Source of the DNA: an uncultured Cohaesibacter sp.
GTDB lineage: Bacteria > Pseudomonadota > Alphaproteobacteria > Rhizobiales > Cohaesibacteraceae
Reading direction: 5' to 3'
DNA: 64,000 nt
NCBI RefSeq assembly: GCF_963682185.1
Contig: NZ_OY821667.1
Coordinates: 5,327,033 to 5,391,032, forward strand
The position numbers and the translations under genes are program-made. Numbering within the stretch: the stretch's first letter is position 1; each line of letters opens with the position of its first letter. The notes below the pieces were generated by a model. The model saw only the letters and a list, made by a program, of their open reading frames with translations. It searched no databases and was not told where the DNA came from. Shown piece by piece: positions 46,468 to 55,861 of this stretch.

Positions 46468-47817
46468 ATGAAAAACGTAAAAATCGCATATATCGGAGGA
46501 GGCAGCCAGCAGTGGGCTCTGCACCTCATGGCCGACCTCGCTCTTTCCAAAAACCTCAGCGGCAGCCTCGTTCTGTATGACATCAACAATGAAGCTGCTG
46601 AAAAGAACAAAGAAGTCAGCAAGCACATCTTCTCCCGTCCGGAAGCGACCGGAAAATTCGAAGTCGAAGTCGAGGCCGATCTCGACCGCGCACTGGCTGG
46701 TGCGGATTTTGTCGTCATTTCCATTGAACCTGGCCCGACCGAAAACCGCTTTATCGACCTCAAGATTCCAGAAAAATATGGCATCTACCAGAGCGTTGGT
46801 GACACGACGGGCCCTGGCGGCATCGCTCGCGCCATTCGTTCTATTCCAGTCATGGCCGATTTTGCCAATCACATCATGGACGTTTGCCCTGATGCATGGG
46901 TCATCAACTACACCAACCCGATGGCATGGTGCACCGCAGCCCTTGTTGCAGCTCAGCCGAATATCAAGGCTGTTGGTTGCTGCCATGAAGTGTTCCACAC
47001 GCAGGAAATGCTCTGCAAGTGGGTAAGCGAGCATTACGATGTGCCGCTTCCTGCACGTCATGACATCAAGCTCGACATTGCTGGCGTGAACCACTTCACC
47101 TTCGCAACAGGCGCTCAGTGGAACGGCAAAGACATCTTCGAAGAATTCAAGTCGGCCATGAAGCCTCTTGATGTTGATACCCTGAAAGCCAATGCTGCAA
47201 ACCGCACCAAGGAAGAGCTTTGGTTTGACTCGGACTTCGAGATTGCCAAGGATCTGTTCAAGCGTTTTGGCGTACTTGGCGCTGCGGGTGACCGCCATCT
47301 GGCAGAATTCATTCCATGGTATATCAAGAGCGGAGAAGAGCTGAACAGCTGGGGCGTTGTGCTCACACCATATGAGTGGCGCGTCAAACGTCAAGCTTCG
47401 CAGGACGAAGCACGTCAGGAATTTCTTGATGCCGACCTTAAGCCCTCAGGTGAAGAGGGGGTCTTGATGATCGAAGCACTCAGTGGGGCCGCCGACAAGC
47501 CTTGCCGTACACAGGTGAACATGCCGAACACAGGGCAGAACAACTTTGCTCCTTTGGGCAGCATCGTGGAAAGCTACGGTCTGGTCAGCGAAAACAAGAT
47601 CGAAACCGTGTCCTGCGGCATTCTGCCTGCTGCTGTGCAATCCCTTGTGAGCCGTAACCTGACGGTACAGGGTCTTGTTCTGGAAGGTGTCATGGAAAAT
47701 GACAAGGCCAAGATCTTCAGCGGCTTCATGATCGATCCGCTCGTTGCCAACTCTCCACGCGACTGCGAAGCGCTGTTCGAAGAGCTCTGGACTGCGTTGG
47801 AGAAACTCAAGGACTAA
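46468..47817 (+). CDS. GH4-family alpha-glycosidase (NAD- and metal-dependent)
   Basis: A 449-residue member of glycoside hydrolase family 4, which uses NAD+, a divalent metal and an oxidation-elimination mechanism. The dinucleotide motif is IAYIGGGSQQWA at residues 6-17. Further family blocks are VGDTTGPGGIARAIRSIPV, NYTNPMAWCTAALV, the metal-binding Cys region VGCCHEVFHTQEM and GVNHFTFATG with the metal His. Known specificities include alpha-galactosidase, alpha-glucosidase and alpha-glucuronidase/galacturonidase. Because a TRAP importer for carboxylates precedes it in the same operon, an alpha-uronidase function is the best inference. A strong terminator follows. Confidence 0.92.
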   Translation: MKNVKIAYIGGGSQQWALHLMADLALSKNLSGSLVLYDINNEAAEKNKEVSKHIFSRPEATGKFEVEVEADLDRALAGADFVVISIEPGPTENRFIDLKIPEKYGIYQSVGDTTGPGGIARAIRSIPVMADFANHIMDVCPDAWVINYTNPMAWCTAALVAAQPNIKAVGCCHEVFHTQEMLCKWVSEHYDVPLPARHDIKLDIAGVNHFTFATGAQWNGKDIFEEFKSAMKPLDVDTLKANAANRTKEELWFDSDFEIAKDLFKRFGVLGAAGDRHLAEFIPWYIKSGEELNSWGVVLTPYEWRVKRQASQDEARQEFLDADLKPSGEEGVLMIEALSGAADKPCRTQVNMPNTGQNNFAPLGSIVESYGLVSENKIETVSCGILPAAVQSLVSRNLTVQGLVLEGVMENDKAKIFSGFMIDPLVANSPRDCEALFEELWTALEKLKD

Positions 47818-47850
47818 CGCGTAAGACGCTCATTTGGGCCTATAAAAATT

Positions 47851-47886
47851 AACGCTGGGGCGGTTTATGACCGCACCAGCGTTTTT
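47851..47886 (+). terminator. rho-independent terminator of TRAP/GH4 operon
   Basis: AACGCTGG-G-GCGGT and ACCGC-A-CCAGCGTT form a 13-bp stem with one mismatch and a 5-nt loop, followed by TTTTT. Confidence 0.9.
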
Positions 47887-48033
47887 ATATGTGCAGTATA
47901 GTCCCGTGGAAACCGCTGAGCACCTGCTCACTCTAAATGCGAGCAAAGGATGCTACTACGGGCAAGGCTGCTGACAAAATGGCACTGGCGCCACGTCTCT
48001 GGTCAACATGCCTGAGACAAAGACACAAATCCA

Positions 48034-48210
48034 TCATCGCATTTCAATATCAATATGCGCCCCATATCGAGCCTTGAGCTGATCGATTTCCTTACCTGAA
48101 AATCCCAAACTGGATGCCTTGCGCAGAAACTGCGCCAGCTCATCCTGCTGCGATAGTTCAGATTTCATACATTCGTTCACAATGGCTGGATTGCGATTTA
48201 ATGTGGCCAT
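48034..48210 (-). CDS. small hypothetical protein
   Basis: A 58-residue protein from the ATG at 48210, which has AAGGGCAAG upstream; an in-frame start at 48267 would add 19 residues. The sequence is mainly helical and charged (SELSQQDELAQFLRKASSLG), with no signal peptide and no recognised domain. Length and ribosome-binding site support a real small gene, but its function is unknown. Confidence 0.5.
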   Translation of the reverse strand: MATLNRNPAIVNECMKSELSQQDELAQFLRKASSLGFSGKEIDQLKARYGAHIDIEMR

Positions 48211-48390
48211 GACTTGCCCTTTTCCAGACAATGAGGAAAGCTTTATACAACGCAGCCCCAGAAACACGACGCCTTATCTAAAAGCGCATACGGCTTCAAT
48301 CGACTTTGATGCAAGTTAAACATTCACTGCAAACGCAATTGGAACCAAACGCAACGGTTGGCCCAAAAACGAGCATTTATTCTCATGTCA

Positions 48391-48723
48391 TCAGGATATG
48401 GGAGGAGGGGTGTCAGGTGGAATGGTCGACCCTCTAAGATCTATCTCGACGATAGAGTATGGTACGATATGAAAGGGTTCGATATGCGTATCAAGGTCGC
48501 TTTTCATCAGGAAAAATGAAAACGCACCATCTGAAGAGCAGGTTTGATATTGCTGATCTTCCCCGCATCCAATTAACAGCGTGCCGTCGGAGGCAGAAAT
48601 CTTGGTCGCTTCGCTACAAGACACCGGCTGCTTGTGATCAAACGCAAATGTTTTACCTGTCCCGGCGAAAAGCCCGAACATCAAAAGCATGATAAGAAGA
48701 ATGCTTTGCAGTTGGCGTGACAT
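48391..48723 (-). CDS. small secreted hypothetical protein
   Basis: A 110-residue protein with a clear N-terminal signal peptide (SILLIMLLMFGLFAGTGKTF) and cleavage near TFAF. The mature part has three cysteines (SCSEATK, IGCGED and QTCSSDG) and ends proline-rich (STIPPDTPPPIS). No known family was recognised. It lies between another small hypothetical gene and the cold-shock gene, all on the minus strand, but the cspA terminator separates it from cspA. Confidence 0.55.
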   Translation of the reverse strand: MSRQLQSILLIMLLMFGLFAGTGKTFAFDHKQPVSCSEATKISASDGTLLIGCGEDQQYQTCSSDGAFSFFLMKSDLDTHIEPFHIVPYSIVEIDLRGSTIPPDTPPPIS

Positions 48724-48864
48724 GTGCGTGAAGACACTTCCCTAAGCGAACCCGTTAATTGACACGGACTCATTATAGACTAGGTAGGAGCAAGATCAAA
48801 TTTCTGCAAGAGGAAGCAAAAAATAAACAAGAAAAAGAAATAGATGCTGCCAAATATAAGCAGC

Positions 48865-48891
48865 AAAAAACCCCGATGCTGGCACCAGGGT
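48865..48891 (-). terminator. rho-independent terminator of the cold-shock gene
   Basis: On the minus strand a 9-bp stem (ACCCTGGTG with CATCGGGGT, two G-T pairs) carries a CCAG loop and is followed by TTTTTT. It lies 41 bp beyond the cold-shock stop codon. Confidence 0.88.
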
Positions 48892-48931
48892 CTCAAGATT
48901 GTTTAAGCCTTCAATGGACTGTTAGATCGCT

Positions 48932-49141
48932 TTAACCAAGCACTTTCAGGCTATCGGCATTTTCCTTGCCGTTGCGACCTTCAACCATTTCATATTCAAC
49001 CTTCTGACCTTCGGTAAGGGTTGTTAGGCCGGAACGTTCAACCGCAGAGATGTGAACGAACGCATCTTTTCCACCTTCAGCGGGCTCGATGAAGCCATAG
49101 CCCTTGGTTGGGTTGAACCACTTAACAGTTCCGGTTGCCAT
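48932..49141 (-). CDS. cspA: cold-shock protein (CspA family)
   Basis: A 69-residue single cold-shock domain that binds single-stranded RNA/DNA. RNP1 is KGYGFI and RNP2 is AFVHIS; the [20 protein letters not shown] opening is typical of Alphaproteobacteria. GAGGAAATTTT precedes the ATG. The upstream 300 bases are a plausible long 5' leader with a GC-rich hairpin (GCCGC at 49231 with GCGGC at 49244), as in temperature-responsive csp mRNAs. Function is probably as an RNA chaperone, either cold-induced or constitutive. Confidence 0.95.
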   Translation of the reverse strand: MATGTVKWFNPTKGYGFIEPAEGGKDAFVHISAVERSGLTTLTEGQKVEYEMVEGRNGKENADSLKVLG

Positions 49142-50147
49142 TTCAAAATTTCCTCTTGACTTAAGGGTCTTATCCCTGGGTACCTCATATACACCATGGG
49201 GTAGTTATCTTCTTCGTGAGGCCCTGAGCAGCCGCTTGCGCGTGCGGCAAACCAAACGCTTCAGAAAAACCAACTGTTAAAGAGTACATCACAAAAAACA
49301 AAACTCAAAGATTAGATTTTCGTCTGTTTGGAAATTTCACATTATTGTTACAAATAACACTTTAAATGCAAGACGATAATCCGTAAAATAATGAAATTAC
49401 TTGCTAATTTGTCCTTAAACATCGAATTCATACAAATTCCAATGTAAGAATTTTAAACAAAAATACAATTTAAATTTCAAAAATCAGGGGCGCTGGCGAA
49501 ATATTTGCCACAAAAATTCCCCATTTGCTCGAAAATCGATCACGGTCGATATAGGCGAACAAACCCACCCGAAATATTGAACTAATTTTCTAGATGCATA
49601 ATCATATATTATCGCATCAAAGTAATGATGAAAAGCATCGTAAGTAGATACGAAAAACATAGAATACTATTATGTTTTTCCAAATAAATCCCCATAGAAT
49701 CTCATGCCGTATCCGTATCTGAAAATACGGTGCTGCTATCTAAATATCCAAAATTATTATTCGGTCAATTGGTGCAGGGCCGTTGCTGTGTGATTGGGCC
49801 ATCTTAAATCAATCAGATTCTCCTCATCCATTAAGCCTACTCAGTCGACGGGCACCTCATTTACGAGCGGATGAAATCTACAAATTTGAGGTGGCCATGT
49901 TTGACTGAAAATTATCATCTATCCATTGGCATTAGAAAATATTAGCATAAGAATAAATTATGCTAATATTATTGTTGCCTAAAAAATATTAAGGCTCGTC
50001 GGAACCCGTAAAACTGATAGCAACGTGTAAAAGCAGTCTCTTGTCTGGGTTGATTTAGACATCACGGTCGGCTTCCATACCATTAAGGGAAAGAACTGAT
50101 TCAATAGGACTAAGCCGCTGACCAGCATTCACCATTGAGGCAATTCA
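49142..50147. other. 1-kb AT-rich gap between cspA and soxB
   Basis: No frame of useful size or composition is present. The right side of the gap is AT-rich with many A/T runs. The left 200 bases hold the cspA leader and promoter. The right 200 bases hold the soxB leader, including a 13-bp hairpin (49938-49970). I see no riboswitch signature that I can name. The middle (about 49320-49900) has nothing I can assign. Confidence 0.5.
49938..49970. other. 13-bp AT-rich inverted repeat upstream of soxBDAG
   Basis: AATATTAGCATAA (49938-49950) and TTATGCTAATATT (49958-49970) are perfect complements around a 7-nt loop. The site is 178 bp before the soxB ATG. It may be an operator for a dimeric regulator or a hairpin at an RNA end. 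Confidence 0.55.
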
Positions 50148-51395
50148 ATGCGCTTTTCATTCGCGTCTCTCGCTCGCAACGCCATGACCTACCATCAGAA
50201 TTGGCCTCGGCAATGGCGAAGCCCTTCTCCAAAAAATCATTACGACGTCATTATTATTGGCGGAGGAGGGCATGGTCTTGCCACGGCCTATTATTTGGCC
50301 AAAAACCATGGCGTCCAAAGAATAGCGTTGTTGGAAAAGGGCTGGATCGGAGGCGGCAATACCGGGCGCAACACAACCATCGTACGTTCCAACTATCTTT
50401 GGGATGATGCTGCCCATTTATATGAAAAGTCGTTGCAGCTCTATGAAGGGCTCTCAAAAGATCTCAATTACAACATCATGCTTAGCCAAAGGGGCGTTCT
50501 CAATCTGGCCCATAGCCTGCAGGATGTCCGAGATACAAAGCGTCGCGTGAATGCCAATAAGCTCAATGGTATCGATGCCGAATGGCTCGATGCAGAAGCA
50601 GTGAGGTCCTTCTGTCCGATTATTCGCACAGACAAGAAAGCCCGCTATCCGGTTCTTGGGGCATCACTACAAAAGCGGGCAGGTACAGCGCGCCATGATG
50701 CCGTTGCCTGGGGCTATGCGCGCGCAGCCGATATGCGAGGCGTAGATATTATCCAGAATTGCGAAGTCACAGGCATCACCAGGCAAGGCGACCGCGTAAC
50801 TGGCGTTGAAACCAATCGCGGCACCATAACGGCTCACAAGATCGGTATTTGCACTGCTGGGCACTCTTCGGTACTAGCAGAAATGGCCGGCTTTGCGGTG
50901 CCTATTACTAGCCATCCCTTGCAAGCCATGGTTTCCGAGCCAATCAAGCCCGTACTTGATACAGTCGTCATGTCGAACGCTGTCCATGTCTATGTTAGCC
51001 AATCAGACAAAGGCGAGCTTGTTCTGGGAGCAGGCATCGACGCCTACCAATCCTATGCTCAGCGGGGCTCGTTCCATGTGGTGGAACATCAGATTTCTGC
51101 CTTGTTGGAACTTTTTCCCATCTTTTCGCGGCTGAAATTGATGCGTATGTGGGGCGGCATCGTAGACACCACTCCAGATGCTTGTCCGATCATCTCAACC
51201 ACGCCAGTCAAGAATCTGTACCTCAACGCAGGCTGGGGCACCGGAGGATTCAAGGCCATACCCGGATCCGGTTTTGTTTTCGCACACACCATCGCTAATG
51301 AAGCGCCGCACGCGTTGAACGCAGCCTTCACGCTCGATCGTTTTTCGACCGGTCACTTGATTGATGAACATGGCGCCGCTGGCGTCTCGCATTAG
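50148..51395 (+). CDS. soxB: sarcosine oxidase beta subunit
   Basis: A 415-residue flavoprotein subunit of heterotetrameric sarcosine oxidase. The FAD-binding GxGxxG-type motif is [20 protein letters not shown] near residue 35, followed by [20 protein letters not shown]. The histidine that covalently binds FMN in known enzymes fits the [10 protein letters not shown] block (His at about residue 183). The C-terminal [17 protein letters not shown] is the closing flavin loop. The complex oxidises sarcosine to glycine, passing the methyl carbon to tetrahydrofolate and electrons to O2. It heads the soxBDAG operon, 14 bp before soxD. Confidence 0.96.
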   Translation: MRFSFASLARNAMTYHQNWPRQWRSPSPKNHYDVIIIGGGGHGLATAYYLAKNHGVQRIALLEKGWIGGGNTGRNTTIVRSNYLWDDAAHLYEKSLQLYEGLSKDLNYNIMLSQRGVLNLAHSLQDVRDTKRRVNANKLNGIDAEWLDAEAVRSFCPIIRTDKKARYPVLGASLQKRAGTARHDAVAWGYARAADMRGVDIIQNCEVTGITRQGDRVTGVETNRGTITAHKIGICTAGHSSVLAEMAGFAVPITSHPLQAMVSEPIKPVLDTVVMSNAVHVYVSQSDKGELVLGAGIDAYQSYAQRGSFHVVEHQISALLELFPIFSRLKLMRMWGGIVDTTPDACPIISTTPVKNLYLNAGWGTGGFKAIPGSGFVFAHTIANEAPHALNAAFTLDRFSTGHLIDEHGAAGVSH

Positions 51396-51409
51396 AGGGA
51401 ACTGAGCAT

Positions 51410-51721
51410 ATGTTGAAAATCAAATGTCCCTATTGCGGCGACCGTGACGAAACCGAGTTTTCCTATGGTGGCGAGGCTCATATTGAACGCCCTGACACCC
51501 CTTCCGAGGCTTCTGACGAATCGTGGGGCGCTTATCTCTTTGGCCGCCCCAACAAAAAGGGACTTATGCGCGAACGCTGGTTCCATGCTCATGGCTGTCG
51601 ACGATGGTTCAATCTTTTGCGTAACACGAACAATCACACAATCATTGGCTCCTACAAGGCTCTTGAAAAACCGTCTATTGCGGAACTTAAAAAAGAGAGC
51701 CGGAAAGGAAGCGCAAAATGA
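51410..51721 (+). CDS. soxD: sarcosine oxidase delta subunit
   Basis: A 103-residue small subunit that binds zinc. The four expected ligands are visible: Cys6 and Cys9 in IKCPYCGDRDE, and His59 and Cys63 in RWFHAHGCRRWFN. The ATG overlaps soxA by four bases (ATGA at 51718). It stabilises the alpha/beta complex. Confidence 0.95.
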   Translation: MLKIKCPYCGDRDETEFSYGGEAHIERPDTPSEASDESWGAYLFGRPNKKGLMRERWFHAHGCRRWFNLLRNTNNHTIIGSYKALEKPSIAELKKESRKGSAK

Positions 51722-54700
51722 ATGTCAATCGACTGCCTTCTGGTGGGCGGATCAATCGCGACGTTCCGATCCGGTTTCGCTTCAATGGCACCTACTATTT
51801 GGGATATGAGGGCGACACACTGGCGTCCGCATTGCTCGCCAATGATATCCATCTCGTTGCACGCTCTATAAAATATGCCCGGCCGCGCGGTATCATGGCG
51901 GCTGGCCCGGAAGAACCCAACGCAATAATGCAAATCAATGTGTCCAATCGCAGCGAACCAAACCCCAAAGCGACGGAAACTTATCTGCATCCGGGGCTCA
52001 TCGCCTCGTCGGTCAACGCATGGCCGTCCTTACGACATGATGCTAAACGGCTGAGCAGTATTGGCGAGCGCTTGATGAGTGCCGGCTTCTATTACAAGAC
52101 AATGTTCGGCTCGAGCACGCTATGGCAGAAGGTGTTTGAACCAATCATCCGCAGATCCGCAGGATTGGGAAAAGCGCCGAGTGATCCAGATCCCGATATC
52201 TATGACCATATGCACAGACATGTTGATCTGATGATTGTCGGCGCAGGGCCCGCCGGGTTGGCAACTGCCAGAGACGCCGCGCTTTCCGGGGCACGGGTTC
52301 TCATTGTAGACGCTTTGCCCGAGTTCGGCGGCTCACTGCTTTCCCAAAACCGAACCATCGACAAGATGAGCGGCACGGATTGGGTTTCTGGTGTCACTTC
52401 AGAATTGGAAACCTGTGATGATACGCTTCTTTTGCCCAATACCACCGCGATCGGCTATTTCGACCAGAATTATATCATTGCCATTGAAAGACGTCTTGAT
52501 CACAAGGGAGAGGCATCCTCGCCAGCCAATGTGAGAGAACGCTTGTGGCACATACGCGCAGACAAGGTCATTCTGGCCACAGGCGCACATGAAAGACCTT
52601 TGGTCTTTTCAGACAATGACCGGCCGGGCATCATGCTCGCTGGTGCGGTACAAAGCTATGTCAATCGCTTCGCTGTACTGCCGGGCAAAAGCGCCATCCT
52701 GTTTGCCAACAATAACGCGGCCTATGAGGCGGCTCTGGATTTCAAAAAGGCTGGTGGCGATCTTGTCGCCGTCATCGATCCCAGACAGGAACCACAGGGC
52801 CCTCTGGTCGAAGAACTGTTTGCGACTGGAACGCGCTTACTATCTGGCCATGTGGTAACGGAGACGCTCGGCACCAATCGTTTCAAGGGGATTGACGCTG
52901 CACCATGGGACGGCCATGCGATTACTGGTAAGGCCGAGCGGTTTGAAGCCGACATTCTGATGATGTCTGGCGGCTGGAGTCCGGTCGTACATCTGTTTAG
53001 TCAGGCGTCAGGCAAGCTGCGCTATGATGGCGAGACATGCGCCTTTGTTCCAGATATCTACGGCCAGAAGGAATGCTCTGTTATTGGAGCTGCCAATGGC
53101 GACTTCAGCTTGAACGAAGCTCTGCGTGCAGGCGGTCGCGAGAGCATGAAGGCCGCACTGGCCTACGGCAAGCCCGCAAGAAAAACGGCCCGCCGTTATG
53201 CGGCTGAGGAACCTGATACCGGTGCGCCCGAGGCTTGCTGGCAGATCCCCGCACAAGATCCGGCGGATCAAGGGAAACTCAAACAGTTCGTAGATTTTCA
53301 AAATGACACGACTGCCGCAGACATCGCCCTTGCCAAGCGAGAGGGCTTTGATTCCGTTGAGCATATGAAGCGCTATACCTTAAGTGGTTTCGGAACGGAT
53401 CAGGGCAAAACCGGCAACATCAACGCCTTGGCCATATTGGCCAGACAGACCGCATCAACCATCGAAGAAACAGGAACGACGACCTTCCGTCCGCCCTATA
53501 CGCCAGTTTCATTCGGGGCACTTGCCGGGCGCTTTGTTGGACCACTGGCAGACCCCGTGCGCACAACACCGATGCATGAAGCGCATGTGAAGGCAGGAGC
53601 AGCGTTCGAAAATGTCGGCCAATGGAAGCGCCCTTGGTACTATGCCAGAGCCGGCGAAGACATGGGCGCAGCGGTCAGGCGCGAATGCACGGCGGTGCGC
53701 AAGGGCGTCGGTATGCTCGATGTCTCAACTTTGGGCAAAATCGATATTCAGGGGCCGGATGCACGAGAATTCATCAATCGTCTTTACACAAACTCGGTCA
53801 CGAACCTGAAACCCGGGAATTGCCGCTATGGCCTCATGTGTGGAGAAGACGGCATGGTGCTGGATGATGGCGTCATCACATGCCTTGATGACACGCATTT
53901 CATCACCACAACGACCACTGCCGGCGCAGCGCATGTCTTGAGCCATATGGAAGACTATTTGCAAACAGAATGGCCTGATCTCAAGGTCTACTGCACCTCC
54001 ATCACAGAAGAATGGGCGACCATCGCCATCAATGGTCCCAAAGCGCGGGATGTCATGGCAAGGCTCAATCCTGACGAAGATTGGAGCGCAAAAGCCTTCC
54101 CGTTCCTCACGCACAAAGAGGTCCAGATTGGCGGCGTGATGGCCCGCATATTCCGGATCTCCTTCACTGGAGAACTGGCCTATGAGATTAATATCCCGGC
54201 TCGATATGGCCTTGCTCTTTGGAACCATGTAGCAAATGCCGGAAAGGAATGGGATATAATGCCTTATGGCACCGAGGCTATGCATGTCTTGCGGGCTGAA
54301 AAAGGCTATATCCTCGTAGGGCAGGACACAGACGGGTCGCAAACACCGCAGGACCTCGGGCTCAACTGGATTGTCTCCAAAAACAAATCGGATTTCATCG
54401 GCATGCGATCTCACACCAGACCGGACACTGTGCGCAGTGATCGCAAGCAGCTCGTGGGATTGATGACGGAAAGTCCGGAATTTATTCTGGAGGAGGGGGC
54501 GCAGATCGTTGAAAACCCCGACGCACCGACACCAATTCCCATGGTGGGGCATGTCACATCCAGTTACTGGAGTGAACATCTGGGTCATTCCATCGCGCTT
54601 GCTCTGATTGAAGGTGGTCTTGGCCGGAAGGGCGAGCAGCTGCACAGCTTCTCATTGGGTAACTGGCACAAGGTGACGATTGTGGACCCGATTTTCTATG

Positions 54701-54729
54701 ATATCGAAGGAGCCCATCGAGATGGATAA
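51718..54729 (+). CDS. soxA: sarcosine oxidase alpha subunit
   Basis: A 1003-residue subunit. The N-terminal region (MNVNRLPSGGRINRDVPIRF) resembles a ferredoxin-like domain without Fe-S cysteines. The NAD/FAD-binding motif LMIVGAGPAGLATARDAALS is near residue 174, and ATGAHERPLVFSDNDRPGIM follows. The last ~390 residues are an aminomethyltransferase-like tetrahydrofolate domain (MLDVSTLGKIDIQGPDAREF, SFTGELAYEINIPA). The subunit accepts the methylene unit to make 5,10-methylene-THF. It overlaps soxD by 4 and soxG by 8 bases. Confidence 0.96.
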   Translation: MNVNRLPSGGRINRDVPIRFRFNGTYYLGYEGDTLASALLANDIHLVARSIKYARPRGIMAAGPEEPNAIMQINVSNRSEPNPKATETYLHPGLIASSVNAWPSLRHDAKRLSSIGERLMSAGFYYKTMFGSSTLWQKVFEPIIRRSAGLGKAPSDPDPDIYDHMHRHVDLMIVGAGPAGLATARDAALSGARVLIVDALPEFGGSLLSQNRTIDKMSGTDWVSGVTSELETCDDTLLLPNTTAIGYFDQNYIIAIERRLDHKGEASSPANVRERLWHIRADKVILATGAHERPLVFSDNDRPGIMLAGAVQSYVNRFAVLPGKSAILFANNNAAYEAALDFKKAGGDLVAVIDPRQEPQGPLVEELFATGTRLLSGHVVTETLGTNRFKGIDAAPWDGHAITGKAERFEADILMMSGGWSPVVHLFSQASGKLRYDGETCAFVPDIYGQKECSVIGAANGDFSLNEALRAGGRESMKAALAYGKPARKTARRYAAEEPDTGAPEACWQIPAQDPADQGKLKQFVDFQNDTTAADIALAKREGFDSVEHMKRYTLSGFGTDQGKTGNINALAILARQTASTIEETGTTTFRPPYTPVSFGALAGRFVGPLADPVRTTPMHEAHVKAGAAFENVGQWKRPWYYARAGEDMGAAVRRECTAVRKGVGMLDVSTLGKIDIQGPDAREFINRLYTNSVTNLKPGNCRYGLMCGEDGMVLDDGVITCLDDTHFITTTTTAGAAHVLSHMEDYLQTEWPDLKVYCTSITEEWATIAINGPKARDVMARLNPDEDWSAKAFPFLTHKEVQIGGVMARIFRISFTGELAYEINIPARYGLALWNHVANAGKEWDIMPYGTEAMHVLRAEKGYILVGQDTDGSQTPQDLGLNWIVSKNKSDFIGMRSHTRPDTVRSDRKQLVGLMTESPEFILEEGAQIVENPDAPTPIPMVGHVTSSYWSEHLGHSIALALIEGGLGRKGEQLHSFSLGNWHKVTIVDPIFYDIEGAHRDG

Positions 54730-55318
54730 TTTGCAGCACCTTTCAGCTCAATCCCCGCTATATGCCAAACGGGATCAGCTCTTGAACGGCTCCGGCCAAG
54801 CTGTTGCACTATCGCAGGAAATGGGTCCCAGACTGATCTCCATGCGCGGGGATGGTTCCGACAAATCATTTCTGGCGGCAGTCAAAAATCTGATCGGGTC
54901 GCCCCTTCCACTCAAGCCAGGCAGCAGTCAGGAAAAAGGCGCAGTTGCCGTTCTCTGGATGGGGCCGGATGAGTGGCTAATCATTGCCAATGAAACAGAT
55001 TCTTTAAAGCCTCTGCCGGAGATGGCTTTGGCGCTCACAGAGTATCACTGTGCTTTGGTTGATATCTCAAATAGCAAAGTCATGCTGTCCCTTGTGGGGC
55101 CATCCTCTCGCGATGTGCTTAGCAAGGGCTGCTCGATTGATTTCTATTCCAATGAATGGAGAAAGGGACACTGCGTCAATAGCCTATATGCGCGCTGCGA
55201 TGTCACGATATGGCAAAGGGCAACGCGCGATCACTATGCTATTCTCGTCAGAAATTCCTTTTCCGACTATGTCTCGGACTATCTTCTGGATGCTATGTCA
55301 GAATATAACGCGGCCTAA
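54722..55318 (+). CDS. soxG: sarcosine oxidase gamma subunit
   Basis: A 198-residue subunit from ATG 54722 (GAAGGAG lies nine bases upstream inside soxA). Conserved features are WMGPDEWLIIA, the DISNSKVMLSLVGPSSRDVL block and HYAILVRNSFSDYVSDYLLD, typical of SoxG and related to the YgfZ/GcvT fold. A longer in-frame start at 54680 is unlikely. The gene is last in the operon and is followed by a terminator at 55363. Confidence 0.95.
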   Translation: MDNLQHLSAQSPLYAKRDQLLNGSGQAVALSQEMGPRLISMRGDGSDKSFLAAVKNLIGSPLPLKPGSSQEKGAVAVLWMGPDEWLIIANETDSLKPLPEMALALTEYHCALVDISNSKVMLSLVGPSSRDVLSKGCSIDFYSNEWRKGHCVNSLYARCDVTIWQRATRDHYAILVRNSFSDYVSDYLLDAMSEYNAA

Positions 55319-55362
55319 AATGGACATAATTAGAATAACTTGGCATTAGTGAGCAAAAAGAA

Positions 55363-55395
55363 AACCCGCCTTGAAACAGGGCGGGTTCTTTCATT
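55363..55395. terminator. bidirectional terminator between soxG and a hypothetical gene
   Basis: AACCCGCC (55363-55370) and GGCGGGTT (55380-55387) form an 8-bp GC-rich stem. On the minus strand a TTTTCTTTTT tract follows, and on the plus strand TCTTTCATTT, so it can end both converging transcripts. Confidence 0.85.
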
Positions 55396-55413
55396 TCATA
55401 TGATGCATAAAGA

Positions 55414-55734
55414 TCATTCGGTGTAGAATTTGCGACGGGCATCCTGCTCTACGCCAAGCACCATCTGCAGTTCAGCCAATCTGCGGAAATGCTCTTCCTT
55501 TTCCTCGTCAGTCTTGGCTTCGCTCAGCTTTTCGAACTCTTCGGCGATGGCCTTCTTCAGTTCGATTTCGCGCGGCATGGCGCCAGTTTCTTCCAAAATG
55601 CGATAGCCAGCCTTCAGGAAGGTATCGTCACTCTGTTGAGGTGGCTTGGGTTTGCGCGCACGCTTATAACCCTCAAGCAAACCTTCCGATTTCACTTTCG
55701 CAATAAGATATTCAGTGACGTCTTTGTTAGGCAT
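55414..55734 (-). CDS. hypothetical helical protein (DUF1992-like)
   Basis: A 106-residue charged, helical protein. GGAG lies six bases before the ATG at 55734; the ATG at 55737 is closer to it and less likely. The segment LKAGYRILEETGAMPREIEL resembles the C-terminal part of DUF1992/DnaJ-homologue family proteins, where a similar A-Y-R-I-L...P-x-E-x-E-L pattern occurs. The GAGKPL core of that family is not present, so the match is weak. It lies alone, convergent with soxG. Confidence 0.55.
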   Translation of the reverse strand: MPNKDVTEYLIAKVKSEGLLEGYKRARKPKPPQQSDDTFLKAGYRILEETGAMPREIELKKAIAEEFEKLSEAKTDEEKEEHFRRLAELQMVLGVEQDARRKFYTE

Positions 55735-55861
55735 CATTTACTCCATCAGACCGTTCCGGCCCTTTAAAGATAAGATCAAATTCATGACACTTCAATGAGT
55801 AGAAGGTTATGTGGACGGCCCTTTGATGAGCCAGACCAAACCATCTCACAGTCCGAGCGCA

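Noticed and set aside
46423..47394. 323-codon minus-strand frame over the GH4 gene
   Set aside because: The plus-strand GH4 protein has all family motifs; the reverse frame has none.
49980..50147. Possible riboswitch (glycine or SAM type) in the soxB leader
   Set aside because: I could not find the conserved core bases of any class I know; only a covariance search could settle it.
53725..54645. 306-codon minus-strand frame inside soxA
   Set aside because: It lies fully within the strongly conserved soxA coding region and has no family resemblance; it is a shadow frame.
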